This document shows, in pieces, positions 48,749 to 60,000 of a stretch of 64,000 nt of DNA (position 1 is its first letter; the number at the start of each line of letters is the position of its first letter). Source of the DNA: Macrostomum hystrix (taxonomy: Eukaryota; Platyhelminthes; Macrostomidae); assembly GCA_950097015.1 (NCBI GenBank), contig CATNEN010000011.1, positions 5,792,001 through 5,856,000 on the forward strand. The letters run 5' to 3'. Made by a program: the position numbers and the translations under genes. The notes beneath the pieces are model-generated. The model saw nothing but the letters and a program-made list of their open reading frames with translations. It did no database searches and was not told the origin of the DNA.

Positions 48749-50464
48749 TCAGCTGGCTGCCTTATAGAGCAGACGTTTTGGCGCCTTGGAGTCTGACTGC
48801 AGGGCCATGAGCAGGTCGCGCAGTCCAATCCTGGTGAGCTTCGGCCGCTTCGCTGTCAGCCCGCTGCCAACACCGCCGACTCCACCAGATCCGCCGATGC
48901 CACCGGCTGAGCCGCCGCTGACAGAGCCGGAGCCGCCAGCGCCGAAGAAGGGGCGCTTCCGACTGCTGCCGAAGATGGCCAGAGCGGCAGTCTCGTTGGC
49001 CTTGTCCTGCTTATCCTGCTCGTATTCGGCCTCTTGCAGCTCCTTGGCCTTCTGCTTCAGCTTCTGCTGCTCCGGATCGTCCAGTTTGGCGCGCGATTTC
49101 GCCGCCCGTAGGAGCCGCTCTCGCTCCTCTTCGTCTTTGCGCTGCTTCTCCTGGGCGTCCAGGCCGGCGAGGAACTTCAGGCGCCTGGACGGGTCGTCGG
49201 TGCGGGCAAGGTAAGGGCAGGCGGCTGCCAGCGGCTCGGCCCGGTGCTCGGCAGCTGCCGCGGCGCGTTCAAGAATGCCCGTTAGGCGACGCTCGACAGC
49301 GGCGGAAACGAAGGCAACGGCGCTGTCTGAGAGGTCAACGAGACCGGCAGTTCGCGCGATGTTCAGCAGTCGTCGACGAAGGGAGCCAGAGCCGAACAGC
49401 ACGCCTTGCTCCGGGCACTGACGAACTGCTGACGTCACTGCTGAAGACACGGAGGCAACTGCTGATGCAGGGACGGAAGCGGCTGACGCAGCCAGGGACG
49501 ATGAGGCTGATGACGCTGTGTCCTTCTCGGAACGAATATTGACACCGCCCAAAGCTTTGACGTCATTAAAATCGTCTTCGCGTTGCAGCGATGCCTGCCC
49601 CGACGCAGGCGCAGATGTTGGCGTTGCTGACGCAATCGTTGTTGGCGCTGAAGAATTCGCCGAAACAATGGTTGTTGCCGAGACAGCCGGGGAGGTAATA
49701 ACAGAAGGCGGTAGGAGAGTGCGGACCATGGGTAATGCGGTAGGCTGCTTCTGGATCTGCACCGGAGCTGGCTGAGTCAGCTGGGCTGGCCTGTGGACAG
49801 CTAAAGTTGGCTGCTGCTGCTGAACAGAGTCAATTCTGACCAGCCCTTGGCGATAGGCCCGCCTATAATTAGGCAGATGATTGTTTAAGAAGCCTAGCAA
49901 CTGCTCCGAGTTAGTGCTGGATCCTAGCGCCTCTTTCAGCTGGTCAACAAACTCTGGCACAGGTAGTCGCTCTTCCACAACGTCTCGAATCAACTGGGAC
50001 ACCCGCTGTGGCCTGCTTTCATCCTCGCAGTTCTCTCTTGATAGGCGCTGGAGTACGTTTAGAAAATTCGAACACTTGGCTATGCTCTCATTGCTACCCA
50101 AATTGACGTTGGAAGCAACTGGGATGCCGGTACTGGCTACACCGCTGACAGTAACGTGAGACACAGGAGGCCTTTGCTGAATAGGCTGCTGCGGCTGGTG
50201 GATGGGTCCAGCCGGCCTAGCAATGATCTGCGGCCCCGCGTTGCCGTGTACAAATACATACTGCGGCATGCCCGGATGCCTGAGCATAATATTTGGCCCA
50301 ACTGTGAATTGCTGGCCTCCAGCCATGCGAATCACTGAGCCGCCGCTGGCCGCCGCAGCTGAGCCATCCGCCGGCCTGACTGGCTGCGGCGGCAGCTGCG
50401 GCGCCATTTGGACTAATCTGAGCTGGGCTCCGTTTGGCGCTTGAAAAGCCCGACTGTCGCCCAT
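48749..50464 (-). CDS. TAF4: TFIID subunit TAF4
   Basis: One uninterrupted reading frame of 571 residues. TAF4 is a nuclear subunit of the general transcription factor TFIID that pairs with TAF12 through a histone fold and supports TFIID assembly. The TAFH/NHR1 domain covers about 126-205 (KCSNFLNVLQRL to LPNYRRAY). The conserved C-terminal region starts at EDDFNDVKALGGVNI (about 296-310) and includes the histone-fold helices (LLNIARTAGL, VAFVSAAVERRL). A charged helix follows (LLRAAKSRAKLDDPEQQKLK), and the end is RIGLRDLLMAL...LLYKA, as in other TAF4 proteins. The N-terminal 125 residues are Gln/Pro/Gly-rich. A TAA lies in frame 16 codons before the Met, so the start is bounded. Animal TAF4 genes are usually split by introns; the lack of any intron here is unusual beside four multi-exon neighbours and could mean a retrogene or intron loss. 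Confidence 0.93.
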   Translation of the reverse strand: MGDSRAFQAPNGAQLRLVQMAPQLPPQPVRPADGSAAAASGGSVIRMAGGQQFTVGPNIMLRHPGMPQYVFVHGNAGPQIIARPAGPIHQPQQPIQQRPPVSHVTVSGVASTGIPVASNVNLGSNESIAKCSNFLNVLQRLSRENCEDESRPQRVSQLIRDVVEERLPVPEFVDQLKEALGSSTNSEQLLGFLNNHLPNYRRAYRQGLVRIDSVQQQQPTLAVHRPAQLTQPAPVQIQKQPTALPMVRTLLPPSVITSPAVSATTIVSANSSAPTTIASATPTSAPASGQASLQREDDFNDVKALGGVNIRSEKDTASSASSSLAASAASVPASAVASVSSAVTSAVRQCPEQGVLFGSGSLRRRLLNIARTAGLVDLSDSAVAFVSAAVERRLTGILERAAAAAEHRAEPLAAACPYLARTDDPSRRLKFLAGLDAQEKQRKDEEERERLLRAAKSRAKLDDPEQQKLKQKAKELQEAEYEQDKQDKANETAALAIFGSSRKRPFFGAGGSGSVSGGSAGGIGGSGGVGGVGSGLTAKRPKLTRIGLRDLLMALQSDSKAPKRLLYKAAS

Positions 50465-51875
50465 TTGCTGCTGCTGCTGGGTTGCTCTTGGCTGTCTGTT
50501 GCCAAGTACTTAATTGATTGTTGCTGTTTTGTTGAAACATATGAGACAGTATGTTTGTAATTTATGGTTTTTATGATAGATACCAAATTCACTTGACTAA
50601 TCTAAAAATTGACATTAAAAAATTGAAAAAATAACTACACTACTACAAGTAATATGCATACTAATTGATGTCTATTCGGTTCAAGCTCAGAGTTATCATG
50701 GAAATATATCACAACTTCAGGTTTTCAATATAAAAATCCAAATGCATGTAAATAAGTGATATCTCAAGTCTCAACTGATGACTGAATGACAGATATAGTT
50801 GAAATATGACAATAAAAAAGTAAAACTTTTGAAACAATTAATTCATATATTTAAATATAAACAGCAGTATTACACATACATATTCGATGTGTAATTTTAT
50901 GGTAAATGGCTTTTTAACCAATACATTGTCATAAACCAATAGTGCCATGGGTTTGCTTCCAAGCAGTGGAAGGGCTACTCAAAGGGCATTTAGATAGTGA
51001 TTCTATAATAAGCTATTGTACACATGCTTAAATGTTTAATTCCATAGAATAAATTTATCATCATGTGATTGAAATAATTTGCAAAAAGTCCTTTAAGCAA
51101 AACTAGAAATGATACAGGGCATGGGACACAATTATAATCAATATTTAGGTGGTGTTTTAAGATTTTGGGATTGACAATTGAAATTTGTAGACCAAGTCTA
51201 AAATAAAGATTTAATTAAGCTTACACACAATGTCTACAACCACAAATATCAGAATTTGGATTAAAAATTTGGCTCCAACCCCATGTATTATATTATCGTG
51301 ATCCTAAACAACTAGTTATTTTCAAATCAGAATACAAGATCTAGAAATATACAACCTGTTTTAAGATCACAGACAGTTAGTTAGGCCTATTTGATATATA
51401 GCCAAAGGACCTGTTTAATTTTTAATGCATACTTATTATCTTGTGCAATCTACTTTGTGCAACAACTTGTAGATGCTAACTACTTTGCATTTTTGGTCTG
51501 ATGACTAGAACAAAGTTAACAAGAAAGTTGATTTTAAGTAACCAAATTGCTTTAATTACTCCTCATAGTAGGTGGTAGGCCTAATATAATGCCTGATCCA
51601 ATCCACCAATGAATCAAAACATTTTTGGTTCATAACATACCATAGGAACTTCTAATGGTGAACTTTTTAAAAGTGCAATGCATGGCCCTGAATTGACACT
51701 TCCATGTGTCAATATAAATTATGCAGTTTTTGTATGAAAATTATATACTAGCCTAAGGATTAACGAACAAAATATGGATATCTCAATGTGCCAACTAAAT
51801 TCCTGATTGGTTAGATGTATTTTTTCTTACATTCTATGTGTACTTATCATACATGCACAACCTCCCAAATCTTAG
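50465..51875. other. AT-rich region upstream of TAF4; no gene recognised
   Basis: The TAF4 promoter presumably lies at its left end, but no clear TATA or initiator can be singled out. No conserved coding or RNA feature is seen. Confidence 0.5.
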
Positions 51876-51879
51876 CCAG

Positions 51880-52850
51880 CCAGGCAACTTAGTTTTTGCT
51901 CTATTTACGACTTAGTTTGCTCTCATTTGCAACTTAGTTTGTTTCATTGCTCTATTTACGACTTAGTTTGCTCTCTTTTTCTCTCCCCTTTTTCCTTTTC
52001 TTCACACCTTCCTTTTTTGTCCCTTGGTCCCCCCTTTGATTTTTTTGCACTTGGTCAATTGGTTTTTGCGACTTACATTGCTTGGCCCTCGTTTCACCTG
52101 GCCGGTTCGGCCGGGTGTTGCGCATGTATGGTACTTATGTACATAAATAATGTATATATTTAAACCATACTATATATAGCAATGCAAATTTTAAGTACTT
52201 AAAAGATATAGACCAAATGTAGTTTTCATAGCAAATATATATTAATATTTACTACTTTGATTGCTATAACCAGGCCAGACGAAGTTTAAAAAAAAATATT
52301 TTTAGGTTGAATTGGACACTCAAATAGCTATGTTGAGATATACCTAAGCTTAGAAGTGAGATATACATAGCTATCCAATGCTTTATAGCTAGATTGGCCA
52401 CTACTATATTTTTGTTTAACATATAGGAAATGACCTGGCCAACCCAGTAGACTCAAATTGGCTGGGGCAATTGAGGACCAAGTAAAGTAAGTCAACTGAA
52501 AATCAACTGAAAAAAGGCAAAAAATTAAAGGGGGACAAAGGGACAAAGAGGGGAAAGAAGAAAGCACAGAGAAAAGAAAAAAAACAGAGAGAATTGGAAG
52601 AGAATTGAGAAGAAAGAAGGAAACTAAGACATGTGAAATTTTGAATAAAGAAATGTATTTGAAGTTGTAAAAAGCAAAGAAATAAACGAAGTTGCAGATG
52701 AGCGACAACTAAGTTGTAGTTGAGGAGAGAAGGCAAAATAAAGTGGCAGATGAGGATGTTAAGGGAAAACTAAGTCATAGATAAGGGAAAACAAAAGTGG
52801 CAGATGTAAGAATTGTCTGTAGTCCTTCAAGGAGGGCAAACTAACTACAA
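51880..52850. repeat. Long imperfect inverted repeat (foldback-like element)
   Basis: The left arm (about 51880-52115) is pyrimidine-rich and contains GTCCCTTGGTCCCCCCTTTG, then CACTTGGTCAATTGG, CTTGGCCCTCG and CCTGGCCGG. The right arm (about 52425-52830) reads as a diverged reverse complement in the same order, with internal repeats of CATCTGCAACTTAG type. The central spacer is about 300 bp. The arms differ in length. Confidence 0.6.
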
Positions 52851-53975
52851 TATTTATTTCATCTTTCCAAAATGGTTTGTTTGATGCCAATTGATGGGTT
52901 TATTGACAACAAAAATTTTACTAAATTTCTTTGCTCTAACTCACATATCCCTGTCTTCAGTTTTTCTTTTCTTCTTCTCTCTTTACTTTTTCTTTCTCTT
53001 CTACTCTCTGCTATTTTTCTCTCTTCCCCCCTATGATTTTTCTCTGCTTCTCTCTTGAGAAAAAAACAAAGTTTTAGTTAAGGGAAAAAAAGCTTGCAAA
53101 TTAGAGAAAGCAAAGTTGATAAGACAGATCTATTTATAAGTCATGAATTAGAATTAAAAAATGAGCCAAAAAGTTTGTTAACTTCCCAAAAAAGCAAACT
53201 GTTCTTTATTCTCTTTAGCAGACTTTGCTTGAAGGTATTAATTTTAACAAACAAAGGAATAATTTTTTTCATATGCATTGATTTCATATTATTGTTTAAT
53301 CAGATCTCACATCAATGTAGTCTATAGCTTTGACATACATATAACATAGCAGTCATACTATTGTAATAATCTGATTGCACTTTTCCTAAACCTCAAAGTG
53401 TGGCTTTGTGATAATTGTGCAGCATAAAGACCCTTGCATTTTTACAAGATGAAATCTTCCATAGTCTGATGATGAATCTGTTTCTGATTGGAAACAGTTA
53501 AAATTGCTAATAAACTAGTAACTAGTGGACTAAGTCATAATTTAGATTTGCAGCAGTGATTTTTTTTTGTTTCACATTTCTGTTTTCTATAGAAAACCCC
53601 ATCACAAAGTAGGCCTATTCACAAATTTGCATTAGCAATTAAAAGTGTATTTAAGCCTATCAAAATAATATGCTTCCACAATCCATGTCACATTTATAGG
53701 TTCAAAACAAAGTTGTACAGCTGGCTGAGATGCAACCTGGCGGAGGTTGCATATGCATGTTTTGGTTAATTAATATTTTTTATTAAAACACAAATTTACA
53801 AGTTATCTATTATATGTGACTTATTACCTTATGTTAAACTGCATGTTTATTTAGATTCTAAATTTGGGCATTGGTGTATATTTGTTTAAATAGCCAAATC
53901 AGAGTTTAGTTGGCAGTTTCAAATTCAGTCACATTTCAAGGCAGTTTAATGCACGATCAGACTGGTGACAAGTCA
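52851..53975. other. AT-rich sequence before the retrotransposon; no 5' LTR recognised
   Basis: A further pyrimidine-rich stretch occurs at 52975-53050. I searched by eye for a direct copy of the LTR-like sequence at 59803-60000 and found none, so the element appears 5'-truncated or has an unrecognisably diverged LTR. Confidence 0.5.
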
Positions 53976-53977
53976 AA

Positions 53978-54904
53978 ATGGCTGGAATCAACAACGCCAT
54001 CGGTCTACTAGCCAAAGAACTTTGAAACAGATTGGAATTAGGACCACTAAGACATGTAAAAATACAGAAATTCACACCCAGCCAAGACATAAGGATCTGG
54101 CTGACAGCTTTCGACCAAAGGTGTGACACGGAAGGAATCGATGAGGACCACCGAAAGCAAGAGTTACTGGTCAATCTAGACCTATCAACTGCTTTTGCCG
54201 CCGTCCAAAGACTGAACCTACCGGAAGAACTCACTTATGACGAGTTTAAGGAAAGTTTAATTGAGAGATTTGGAAGACTGGGTAACTCCAGCGAATTCAG
54301 GGAAGAGTTCAGAGGTCGGATGCAAGGTCGTAATGAACCTACCGACGCATTTGCAGACATCCTGATTGAACTTGCAACCCGAGCCTTTCCGAACATCAAT
54401 GGTGAACAGAGAGAAGAGGAGGTAGTGGAGCAACTTATCAAGGGAGTCAGAATTCCAGCGGACACCCGTGAAAAGCTGATATTTGCCCAGCCCGCCAACC
54501 TCCAGGAAGCTCGTCGTATGCTGCGCAGGATCGAAGCAGCCTGGCATATGTCTCACAAATCAAGCGGTGTCTGAGCTGTTAAGAGTGAGGAGGATCGCCA
54601 GCTTGATAAATTTGATCTCATCATGAGAGAACAACAAATCGAGATTGAGAGACAAAAGCAGGTTATTCAAGAGCTGAAACAGCGGATTGAAGAACAACAA
54701 CAGTCACAGCCACAACCGCTGATAAGCCAGCAATTTCAGCCCAGATATCCTGGAAACTCACAGTACCGACCCATGCAGGGACCGCATAACTATGCCAACA
54801 GCAGGGGCAGAGGTGGTGGTCAGCCTGGGCCAATGAGAGCTGGACATCAGTACAGTGTGAGTCGTCCACCCCAGTCCCACCGGAACCCGGCCTCGGGAAA
54901 CTGA
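53978..54904 (+). pseudogene. Ty3/Gypsy-like retrotransposon gag, interrupted by stop codons
   Basis: A single frame from the ATG at 53978 holds a capsid-like region (PSQDIRIWLTAFDQRC, AFPNINGEQREEEVVEQLIKG, LQEARRMLRRIEAAW). A heptad-patterned coiled coil follows (EIERQKQVIQELKQRIEEQQ at about 54640-54705), then a Gly/Arg-rich tail. TGA codons break it at 54023-54025 and 54572-54574 and end it at 54902-54904. The next frame overlaps in the -1 sense. No clear zinc knuckle remains. The product would act as the structural protein of the retrotransposon particle. Confidence 0.82.
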
Positions 54905-54912
54905 GTGCCAAG

Positions 54913-56298
54913 GTGCGGATGAGGCCACGCCCCTCCAGTCAAGTCCCAGCAAACGTTCAGGCCTCCCAGTTTCGAATTCCGTCCCAGTACAAGTTTTGCT
55001 ATCCTCGCAAAACGGTACCTGTCTGGAAGGCATGTAAAAACAATGCGATCACACATCATGTGATTCCAACATCACCAAATGCGTTTGCGTTACTAGCACC
55101 CAATGCGTCAGCACCCAATGTGTCAGCACCCAATGCGGCAGCACCCAATGTGTCAGCACCCAATGCGTCAGTACCCAATGTGTCAGCACCCAATGCGTCA
55201 GCACCCAATGCATTAGCACCCAATGCGTCAGCACCCAATGCGTCAGTACCCAATGCATCAGCACCCAATGCGTCAGCACCCAATGCGTCAGCACCCAATG
55301 CGTCAGCATCCATTTCCTCAGCTCCCAATGCATGTGATTTTTCCAAAATTGAGAGAAAATCCTGCAAAGCAAAAATGGCGATAAAGAAATTTGCCCCCAC
55401 AGCCAAAGTGGAGCTGACCAAGCTGAATGGCTATGAAGCAGTTATCACTGGAAGTGTCAAGAACCAGTCCGTAGACTTCCTACTAGACACTGGAGCTAGG
55501 AACAACTTCCTTAGCAAATCGACATGGTCAAAAATTTTCAAACCAGACCAAGTTCAAGAGACCAACAAGAGAGTATCCACATTTGATGGTACTCAGGTAC
55601 AACTAGAAGGAGAAGTAACAGCTAAAATGAGATGTGGCGACATCGAGTTGGAAGTGGAATTCTTGCTTTGTCAGCATGACTGTGACGACATTTTGGGAAT
55701 GGAGTTCTTTCTTAGTCACTGTGAAAGCATCCACCTTGCTAAGGGCATGTTGGTACTGAAGAGAGGTACCTGTGTTCCTATGAAGTATACTCGCCTGCCA
55801 GTTCGAGTTTGCCGGGTATATACCCAAGAGAGAGTTGTAATTCTGGCTAATAGTGCACTCAGAATTCCAGTGAAACTCGCCAGAAACAGTGAAGCCAACT
55901 ATGGCACTCCTATGACCATCGAGACTATTGGAGATGGAGTGAGAACTAAAGAAGTAACTCTGGAAATGGCACCGACTCTGGTCACGATGCAAGAAGGAGT
56001 TGGAATCATTGAGATCGTGAATCAACATGCAGTCGATGTCACCCTGTCGAAGTCAGCACTAGTAGGATTGGCGAAACCCATGAAAGTGCAAGAACTTACC
56101 TATTGGCAGCAGTCCATAGAGGCAGAAAGTCGACCTACCGGACGTGTGAATCAGACTCTGACAACAGAGGACGAGTGGATCAACGAAATAAACATTGGCC
56201 CTGAATTGGATGAAGAACAGCGGAAAGCTGTGATTGAATTAATAAAAGAACACAGAGAAGCATTTTCACAGGATGACTTGGACAAACCTTGGGTTTGA
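54913..56298 (+). pseudogene. Retrotransposon protease region of pol
   Basis: The N-terminal part holds a 15 bp in-frame minisatellite (APNAS repeats, 55090-55335). A retropepsin-type domain follows with the active-site motif LLDTGARNNF (Asp codon about 55486) and the ILGMEFF block downstream, then a linker ending in EHREAFSQDDLD. The frame stops at 56296-56298, where the reverse transcriptase frame takes over; the usual continuation of this segment lies in that second frame, so a frameshift has separated them. Confidence 0.85.
55090..55335. repeat. Coding minisatellite, 15 bp unit (GCACCCAATGCGTCA), about 16 copies
   Basis: Each unit encodes APNAS or a close variant, so length change keeps the frame. 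It lies upstream of the protease domain of the retrotransposon. Confidence 0.95.
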
Positions 56299-59132
56299 CT
56301 AATCTTGTTACCCATGAGATTTTACTTAATGATAAGACGCCAGTAAGAATCCCAACTCGTCGGATTCCTCCCCATCTGCAAAAGCAAGTAGACGCGCAAT
56401 TAGACGACATGTTAGCAAAAAACTTAATTAGGCCGTGTTATTCACCATATTCAACACCTTTAGTGATTGTACCAAAGAAGGATGGGACAATTAGAATCGT
56501 GAGTGACTTCCGAGTGCTCAATTCTCGAGTCAACTACGTGCCATATCCGTTGCCAAACATTCAGGAAACATTCTCACATCTAACAGGCAGTGAGTATTTC
56601 AGCAGCCTGGATCTAAACTCAGGATATTGGCAGGTGCCAATCAAAGAAGAACATAAGCACATGACAGCATTTTCAATGCTAAACAGAGGACAATTTGAGT
56701 ACGAAGTAATGGCGCAAGGACTATCGAATGCCCCAGGGACATTTCAAAGGCTAATGAATTTAGTACTGTTAGGAATTCAACACAAGTTCGCCATGTCTTA
56801 TGAAGAACAGTTTGAAGAACACCTAGAACATCTGAAAGAAGTATTCAAAAGATTAATTACAGCAGGATTGAAACTGAGGGCAAAGAAGTGCAACTTATTT
56901 CACCATGAGTTAAAGTACTTAGGGCACGTCATCGGAAGAAATGGCCTTCGTACTGATGAGGCCAAGATAGAAGCAATTAGAACATGGCCGAAGCCCAAAG
57001 ATGTGAAAGAACTGCGTAGCTTTCTTGGTCTATGCAACTACTATTGCCGCTTTGTAAAGAATTACGCTGAAGCAGCTCATCCACTTTTCCAGCTGACCCG
57101 GAAGGGTGTCCAGCAGTTCCAGTCTAAATGGAATGAAGTGCATGACCGAGCTTTTGAGTCTCTGAAACAACGAATGATGTCCACAGAAGTCCTAGCATAC
57201 CCTGAATTTGTCGACTATGAAAAAGTAAGAATGGTCTTAGACACTGATGCCAGCGATGGACGCATTAGAGCCTGCCTTGGCCAAATCCAATCAGACGGCA
57301 TAGAAAGACCAATTGCTTATTTCAGCCGTGCGATGAAAGAGTCAGAGAAACGTTACCCCATTACCCGGAAAGAACTGTTAGCCCTTGTCGATGCAATGAA
57401 GCACTTCAGGTTTTACCTGATTGGAAAACGATTTTTGGCCCGAACAGACCATAAAGCGATCCTTTGGCTATTGAAACAGACGGAAGCAACAGGGATTCTT
57501 GGTTGTTGGGTGGAGCGCCTAAGTGAATTCCAGTTCGATCTTGAACATAGAAGCGGCGCAAAGCACTCCAACGCGGACAGTCTGTCCAGAAGACCAGCTG
57601 AAACTGTGGAAGTAGGCCAAGAGGAGAATCAAGGAGAAACCCCAGCTACAACCCCACCGACAGTCGAGAAAGATAACCCGGCCCAAGCTGTCAAGAGTGA
57701 AAGTGTGGAACAGCCTAGCAAAGATGGAGAGACCCAGACTCCGCATCCCATTGCAAGGATCGAGTCAATTGTCTCCGGTAATGAAGGTGAAATGAGCAAT
57801 CAGGAGGCCTCGAATGACTCATGTGTACTACAGCCGAGTCTGCCAAATGATCAATCAAATCATAAATCAGCCACACCTAACTCAGAGAATTTCAAATGTG
57901 AAGCCCTACTGACCAATTTTCTACCCATTCCCCTGAAGCGAGAACAGATTCTGGAAGCCCAAGGAGCTGACCCAGTAATCTCAAAGCTGATTGAGTGGAA
58001 GACTGAAGGTCTGACACACCTACCCATCACACGTAATGTGTCCCCCGAGTTAAAGAAAATGAGTAAGAAATTTGACGCCATGAAGATTGACCGCGACATA
58101 TTGCTCATCGAAGAAGATGAAAAATGGAAAGTAGTGTTGCCATCATCACTGGACAAACAAGTACTAAGCGATCTACACAGCAGCCCCTTAGCTGGACATC
58201 TCGGAAGAGATAAGACAACCCAGAGAGTCCGTGAAAGATTCTGGAGACCAGGCTTGAGTACTGCTGTCGAAAAGTACATTGCTGAATGCATTCCGTGTCT
58301 GGAAAGCAAAACCAGCAATTACATCCAGGCACCGATTCAATCTTTTCCCATCAGCGAGCCCTTCTATCGCTGCCATGTAGACATTATCGGTCCTTTATCA
58401 AAAGAAAGTAAAAGAGGACATAAGTATGTACTGACTGTGGTAGACAGTACAACACGTTACCCCTTTGCTTTTCTGATCAGGAATCAGAAATCGGACACCG
58501 TAATCAAAATATTGCAAGAACGAATATTCTCCGAGTATGGCCAATGCCATTGGATACATACTGATAACGGAAAGACTTTTACCAGCAAACAATTCAAGGC
58601 ATTCTGCAACCTTTACAACTTGAAACACACATGCACCACGCCGTATCATGCGCAGAGCAATGGTCTTGTAGAAAGGTTTAATAAGCAGATCAAGTCCATT
58701 ATTACTTGTTTGATCAAGAAAGATCACAGTAACTGGGATTTGATGATTCCTGCCGCCCTAGTTGCTGTCTGCACTAGTGTCAACAAAACAACTGGTTTTA
58801 CACCCCACTTCCTGTTGTTTGGCAGAGAAGCTGTAATGCCGTTAGACAGCCAAATCAAAGAAGCAGTCGAACATGCCGATTATCCATCGTACATCGCCAA
58901 ACATGCTGAAAGGTTAGTCGAAGCTCAGGAGATTGTGAAAAGAAAACTAGAGGGAGTAGTCAGCAAAAGGCAGATAGCAGCAGAAATTAACAAACCACCG
59001 AAAGAAGTTCCCATCGGATGCCTAGTGTTAATTAATAACCCACAACTGAACATTGAAGAATCACACAAGTTTCATCGGAAGAAAAGATCCGCCTTTCGAG
59101 TGCTCAACAAGATTTCAGAGGTAGTTTTTTGA
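56289..59132 (+). pseudogene. Retrotransposon reverse transcriptase, RNase H and integrase
   Basis: The frame of 947 codons contains the reverse transcriptase core (TPLVIVPKKDGTIRIVSDFR, FSSLDLNSGYWQ, GLSNAPGTFQRLM). The catalytic YxDD box is absent: the sequence passes directly from GIQHKFAMSY to EEQFEEHLEHL at about 56770-56820, which looks like an in-frame loss of about a dozen codons. RNase H follows (VLDTDAS, ITRKELLALV, RTDHKAI). The integrase keeps its zinc finger (HSSPLAGH...CIPC) and DDE residues (HVDIIGPL, HTDNGKTF, NGLVERFNK). A TGA at 59130-59132 interrupts the C-terminus, whose frame continues afterwards. Order PR-RT-RH-IN defines the Ty3/Gypsy group. The copy is inactive. Confidence 0.9.
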
Positions 59133-59663
59133 GTGCAGAAAGAAGAGAATGGAATTCGTAGTGGCAACGTAATGTTAGTCCACCGAGACAATTTAATGCC
59201 CATTCCTAATTCAACCACAGATGTAACAAATAAGGGAAGCCAGGAGGGCCCCTCAGCCAGCAAGAAAGGACAGAAAATTAAGGGAAGCCACCCCAGAGCA
59301 CAGAAACAAATAATTTGCATTGAGTCGGAAGAGTCATCATCGGAGGATGAAATTAATTGGCATTGCGATATCCGCAGCAAAGCCACAGAAGAAATAAATG
59401 AAGAAACAGAGGAATCTGCGATTGAAGAAGAATCTGAAGAGACGGACAATGAAGAAGAGCTTATTAACGAAGAAGACATCGAAGTTGGAGCTGAAATAGA
59501 AGTAGGAGAAGAATTATCTAGTGAAATTGAGCCGGCAGTAATTGCAGAGGCTGAGTCAGACAATGCCGAGATTGAAAGAGAGGGCGGAATAATCGATAAG
59601 GAGCCAACACACACAGAACAAGAAAGAGAGGCTGCCCACCCCACTCAACGATATAATTTATGA
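59133..59663 (+). pseudogene. Pol C-terminal extension with acidic tail
   Basis: Same frame as the integrase, separated from it only by the TGA at 59130. It begins with the SGNVMLVHRDNLMP block that normally closes Gypsy integrases and continues with about 110 strongly acidic residues (EEINEETEESAIEEE type). The acidic tail has no recognised function. Confidence 0.75.
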
Positions 59664-59779
59664 CAACAACCAAGGGGTACGGCACAGTGTGGTTGTCACC
59701 TAAAGAGGTTATTGTCCACTCTCACCTTCCTAGGGAGCATTAAAATCTAAGCCAAAGGAAAGATAGGGTCAGTGTACAT

Positions 59780-59802
59780 GAGGGGGGAGAAAAGAGAAGG
59801 GG
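59780..59802 (+). promoter_or_regulatory. Polypurine tract (plus-strand primer site) of the retrotransposon
   Basis: A 23-base run of only A and G, with a six-G stretch, about 120 bases after the pol frame ends. This is where Gypsy elements prime plus-strand DNA, just before the 3' LTR. Confidence 0.65.
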
Positions 59803-60000
59803 TTGGTGCGACCAATGGAAGGCCTGGAGGCTACGAAAGGAAGGAAACTATTATGTAACCCCCTCTTCAGAAGTCTATATAAACAGAGCCCCTGTGGCAT
59901 AAAGAAGTCAATTGTTTTCTCGTATTGAGAATTCCTCAAGCTCCTCAATTCGTATTGAATTTTGAAGCGACCAGCAAATCACATCAATCTCGTACTGAGA
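59803..60000 (+). repeat. Putative 3' LTR-like region with TATA box
   Basis: The sequence directly after the polypurine tract carries TATATAAA at 59876-59883. A short leader with two TCGTATTGA-type words leads to an ATG at 60001. Its right boundary and the matching 5' copy are not identified, so the LTR call is inferential. Confidence 0.45.

Noticed and set aside
48786-50444. Plus-strand frames opposite TAF4
   Set aside because: They are complements of the conserved TAF4 coding frame and carry no motifs of their own.
53600-53977. 5' LTR of the Gypsy-like element
   Set aside because: Compared by eye with the TATA-containing region at 59803-60000; no shared stretch was found, and no convincing primer-binding site precedes gag.
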